64,000 nucleotides of DNA from Gemmatimonadota bacterium. GTDB taxonomy: Bacteria > Latescibacterota > UBA2968 > GCA-2709665. The position numbers and the translations under genes are program-made. Position 1 is the stretch's first letter; every line of letters begins with the position of its first letter. This document shows, piece by piece, positions 62,058 to 64,000 of the stretch. The stretch is taken from contig JAPPFJ010000010.1 of assembly GCA_028877215.1 (NCBI GenBank), positions 176,907 to 240,906 of the forward strand, in the 5' to 3' direction. The notes below the pieces were generated by a model, which was not told the DNA's origin, did not search any database, and saw nothing but the letters and a program-made list of their open reading frames with translations.

Positions 62058-62522
62058 GTGAATAACAAAGCGCTTTCCCGGATCCTTGAACGAGCCGAGG
62101 CGCTGTGCCTTGAGCGCGGCGCGCGGCTGACCGAACAACGCAAGGCTGTGCTTCAACTGCTGTGCGTATCGGACAAACCACTCAGTGCTTACGAGCTGTT
62201 GGAACGCATGCGCGGCGTTGTCAGGAATCCCGCGCCACCCACGGTCTACAGGGCATTGGATTTCCTGCTTGGGCAAGGCCTGGCGCACAGGCTTGAGAGC
62301 CTGAACGCATACGTGGGCTGCGCACATCCGGATCATCCGCACGCCAGCCAGTTCCTGATTTGTGATGACTGTGGCGACGTGGCCGAGGTTGAAGACCCCA
62401 CTGTGGCCAGGAGCCTGAAAGCGGCAGGCAAGGAGATAGGATTCCGTACCAGGCGGCCGGTCGTCGAGCTGCTGGGAACCTGTGCGCAGTGCATTTCGGA
62501 GGGAGAAGAAAGTATATGTTGA
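62058..62522 (+). CDS. zur: Zinc uptake regulator Zur (Fur family)
   Basis: 154 residues from GTG 62058 (GAGGAGAAGCCC upstream). The winged helix contains RLTEQRKAVLQLLCVSDKPL, APPTVYRALDFLLGQGLAHR. The metal-binding half has GCAHPDHPHASQFLICDDCG and a C-terminal GTCAQC pair, giving the structural CxxC...CxxC zinc site. It presumably binds the 57886-57905 palindrome and thus regulates its own operon. It overlaps the next small gene by 7 bp. Confidence 0.92.
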   Translation: MNNKALSRILERAEALCLERGARLTEQRKAVLQLLCVSDKPLSAYELLERMRGVVRNPAPPTVYRALDFLLGQGLAHRLESLNAYVGCAHPDHPHASQFLICDDCGDVAEVEDPTVARSLKAAGKEIGFRTRRPVVELLGTCAQCISEGEESIC

Positions 62523-62824
62523 TCAACACATCAACACGCCGCCCGAACCGCGCACGGGTTCGCCGTATCAAAAACGCATTGCGCGAAGCGTTGAGCCTAC
62601 CTGATGACACGGCGATTTCGGTCACCGAACTGGCGTGCCTCGAAGAAGGCTGACCGCCTGTTGAGACCATGTTTGCTCTGCTTCAGCGCGATGCCCCACC
62701 GAATCAATACAAGCTTCACAAAGCCACGGACGCCGTTGACGCCGAAGACCTGTTCCAGGTCTGCACGTCGTGGGGATTCGACGTCCAACTTCAATTGCTC
62801 GAACGTCTGCTCCAGGGGGACTAG
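62516..62824 (+). CDS. Candidate new selenoprotein linked to CobW (in-frame TGA at codon 46)
   Basis: Reading through TGA 62651-62653 gives 102 residues: a basic start (RRPNRARVRRIKNALREALS), then VTELACLEEG-Sec-PPVETM and FALLQRDAPPNQYKLHKATD, QVCTSWGFDV. I recall Cys-containing relatives with an ELxCxExGCPPxET pattern next to CobW-type GTPases; the TGA falls exactly on that second Cys. Sequence on both sides keeps the family pattern, which argues against a random stop. An imperfect hairpin (62656-62689, inner GAG/CTC) could be a SECIS. It overlaps zur by 7 bp and ends directly before the cobW ATG, so it is a member of the zinc operon. The alternative is a nonsense mutation. Confidence 0.75.
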
Positions 62825-64000
62825 ATGAACAAGCCGAATTTGAACATTCCAGCTCGAAAAGTACCCGTTACGATCCTTACCGGCTTCCTCGGCTCCGGCA
62901 AGACAACCCTGCTCAACCGGATTTTGAGTGAGAAGCACGGCAAGCGTATTGCCGTAATCGAGAACGAGTACGGGGAGGTCGGCATCGATCAGGGGCTCGT
63001 CATCAACGCTGACGAGGAGATCTTCGAGATGTCGAACGGTTGCATCTGCTGCACGGTGCGCGGAGACCTGATTCGCGTACTCGGCAATCTCATGAAGCGC
63101 CGTGACAAGTTCAACTATGTGTTGGTGGAAACCACAGGGCTCGCCGACCCCGGTCCGGTCGCTCAGACCTTCTTCATGGACGAGGAGATTCACGCAGAGT
63201 TTTCGCTCGACGGAATCGTCACGCTCGTCGATGCCGCCCACGTCGAGCAGCAAATCGGACGGAGCGACGAAAGCACGGAGCAAATCGCGTTCGCAGACGT
63301 CCTCGTTCTCAACAAGACGGACCTCGTGAACGGCGAGGCGCTCGACAGGCTCGAAGCCCGGCTGCGGGACATGAACCAAATGGCGCGAGTCGTGCGCAGC
63401 GAGCAGGCGAATGTGTCCCTCGATACTGTACTCAACCTCGGCGCCTTCGACCTGGACCAGGCGCTCGAGCGTCGTCCCACCTTTCTCGAGCCGGAGTATC
63501 CGTTCGAATGGACTGGCGTCTATTCGCTCGATATCGGGCGCTACGAACTCAGCCTCGCCGATGGACCCGATCCGGCAATGTCCCTCGTCGTCGCGCCCGA
63601 CCAGGGCACGAATGACGCCGCCCTCCGCGAGGGTGCGGAGTGGTGTGTACGGCGATTTGGCGAACCCGCGGAGCTCATTTGCCCGGGGGACGCGATTCCA
63701 ATCGGAAGGCACGTGAACCTGCGGCTCGAAGCTTCAGGGCGCAAGTCGTTCTTCCTGACGGTCGATACGCGCGCGCAGGTAGGCCTCTACGCCCAACACA
63801 TCGCGGAGGAGTTCGATCTCAAACTGAAGAACGCGGATGGGGCGACAGTCAGCCTGGAGGACAGTCCACGCTCCGGGATCACCTCCAAGGAGAACGGCGC
63901 CCCGTGCGTTAAAGGAGCGGTGGTTCCAGTTGAGGTCGAGCGGACCTGGGTCGCACAGCACGAGCACGACGACGAGGTGGGCTCGATCGCGATCGAGAGG
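62825..64000 (+). CDS. CobW/G3E-family GTPase, zinc metallochaperone type (cut by window edge)
   Basis: 392 residues visible with no stop before the edge. The G1 loop is TGFLGSGKTTLLNR (20-33). GCICC (Cys73, 75, 76) is the metal-binding CxCC of COG0523 proteins. VLVETTGLADPGPV is the switch region and VLNKTDLV the guanine motif. The C-terminal half is the CobW_C-type domain. A location behind Zur marks it as a zinc-allocating GTPase (ZigA/ZNG1-like) rather than a cobalamin protein. The ATG directly follows the TAG of the selenoprotein candidate. Confidence 0.92.
   Translation, partial: MNKPNLNIPARKVPVTILTGFLGSGKTTLLNRILSEKHGKRIAVIENEYGEVGIDQGLVINADEEIFEMSNGCICCTVRGDLIRVLGNLMKRRDKFNYVLVETTGLADPGPVAQTFFMDEEIHAEFSLDGIVTLVDAAHVEQQIGRSDESTEQIAFADVLVLNKTDLVNGEALDRLEARLRDMNQMARVVRSEQANVSLDTVLNLGAFDLDQALERRPTFLEPEYPFEWTGVYSLDIGRYELSLADGPDPAMSLVVAPDQGTNDAALREGAEWCVRRFGEPAELICPGDAIPIGRHVNLRLEASGRKSFFLTVDTRAQVGLYAQHIAEEFDLKLKNADGATVSLEDSPRSGITSKENGAPCVKGAVVPVEVERTWVAQHEHDDEVGSIAIER

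Overview
The window reads as a moderately GC-rich (roughly 60 %) bacterial chromosome from an uncultured lineage with an outer membrane. It carries RND efflux, RlpA, PorV-like barrels and lipoproteins. The dockerin-like repeats of the 8.5 kb propeller protein, the TPR lipoprotein at 12.3 kb and the mix of Gfo/Idh/MocA, sulfatase-like, amidase and amidohydrolase genes remind me of the Latescibacterota/Poribacteria type of genome. That placement is an impression, not a measurement. TGA is a normal stop for many genes here, yet two genes have an in-frame TGA that is best read as selenocysteine.

Layout. 0-22 kb, mostly minus strand: thiL (cut by the edge), a eukaryote-type hisA, an RND pump, a release-factor-like protein, ribosomal protein S1, rlpA, pyrD-pyrK, a TPR lipoprotein, carB split in two, nnr, a small sulfur-carrier operon and a HAD hydrolase. 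On the plus strand in this stretch are an M19 dipeptidase-like gene and the propeller protein. 20-29 kb: translation genes (tRNA-Ser(TGA), tRNA-Ser(GCT), gltX, tRNA-Gln(CTG), glnS) with an adenosine-deaminase relative and a PRPP synthetase. 29-35 kb: small accessory genes, two broken genes (a barrel and an alpha/beta hydrolase), a PIN-type toxin-antitoxin pair with a clear promoter/operator, and manA. 35-49 kb: a plus-strand catabolic block with two sulfatase-like hydrolases, an oxidoreductase, a C45 acyltransferase-like protein, a propeller, a BNR-amidase fusion, an aldo/keto reductase, UbiA-UbiX and an amidohydrolase, followed by an MNT/HEPN pair. 49-57.5 kb: barrel and lipoprotein genes, a SelW-like selenoprotein, small membrane proteins, an epimerase-like gene and an orphan MazE antitoxin. 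57.8-64 kb: a zinc-starvation operon behind a perfect Zur-box palindrome (NicO transporter, 35-aa membrane protein, ABC ATPase, permease, binding protein, Zur, a candidate new selenoprotein, and a CobW GTPase cut by the right edge).

Non-coding structure. Four interspersed repeat types are visible. One is a TA-flanked inverted-repeat element (MITE-A; copies at 44.6 and 60.05 kb, fragment at 19.8 kb). One is a second inverted-repeat element (MITE-B; 17.4 kb, with fragments at 12.1 and 57.8 kb). One is a perfect GC palindrome with five copies between 51.8 and 57.8 kb. One is a repeat containing TTCGACAAGCTCA (4.7 and 26.8 kb). A conserved promoter/leader module recurs at 8.4, 22.4 and 52.2 kb, twice at the same distance from a start codon.

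The most unusual point is the zinc operon protein at 62516-62824. A single in-frame TGA falls inside an otherwise continuous small-protein reading frame, at what I remember as a conserved Cys position (ELACLEEG-Sec-PPVET). Together with the SelW-like gene, which was hidden by its own TGA, it suggests that this organism makes selenoproteins and uses one in zinc homeostasis. No selenocysteine machinery gene lies in the window itself.
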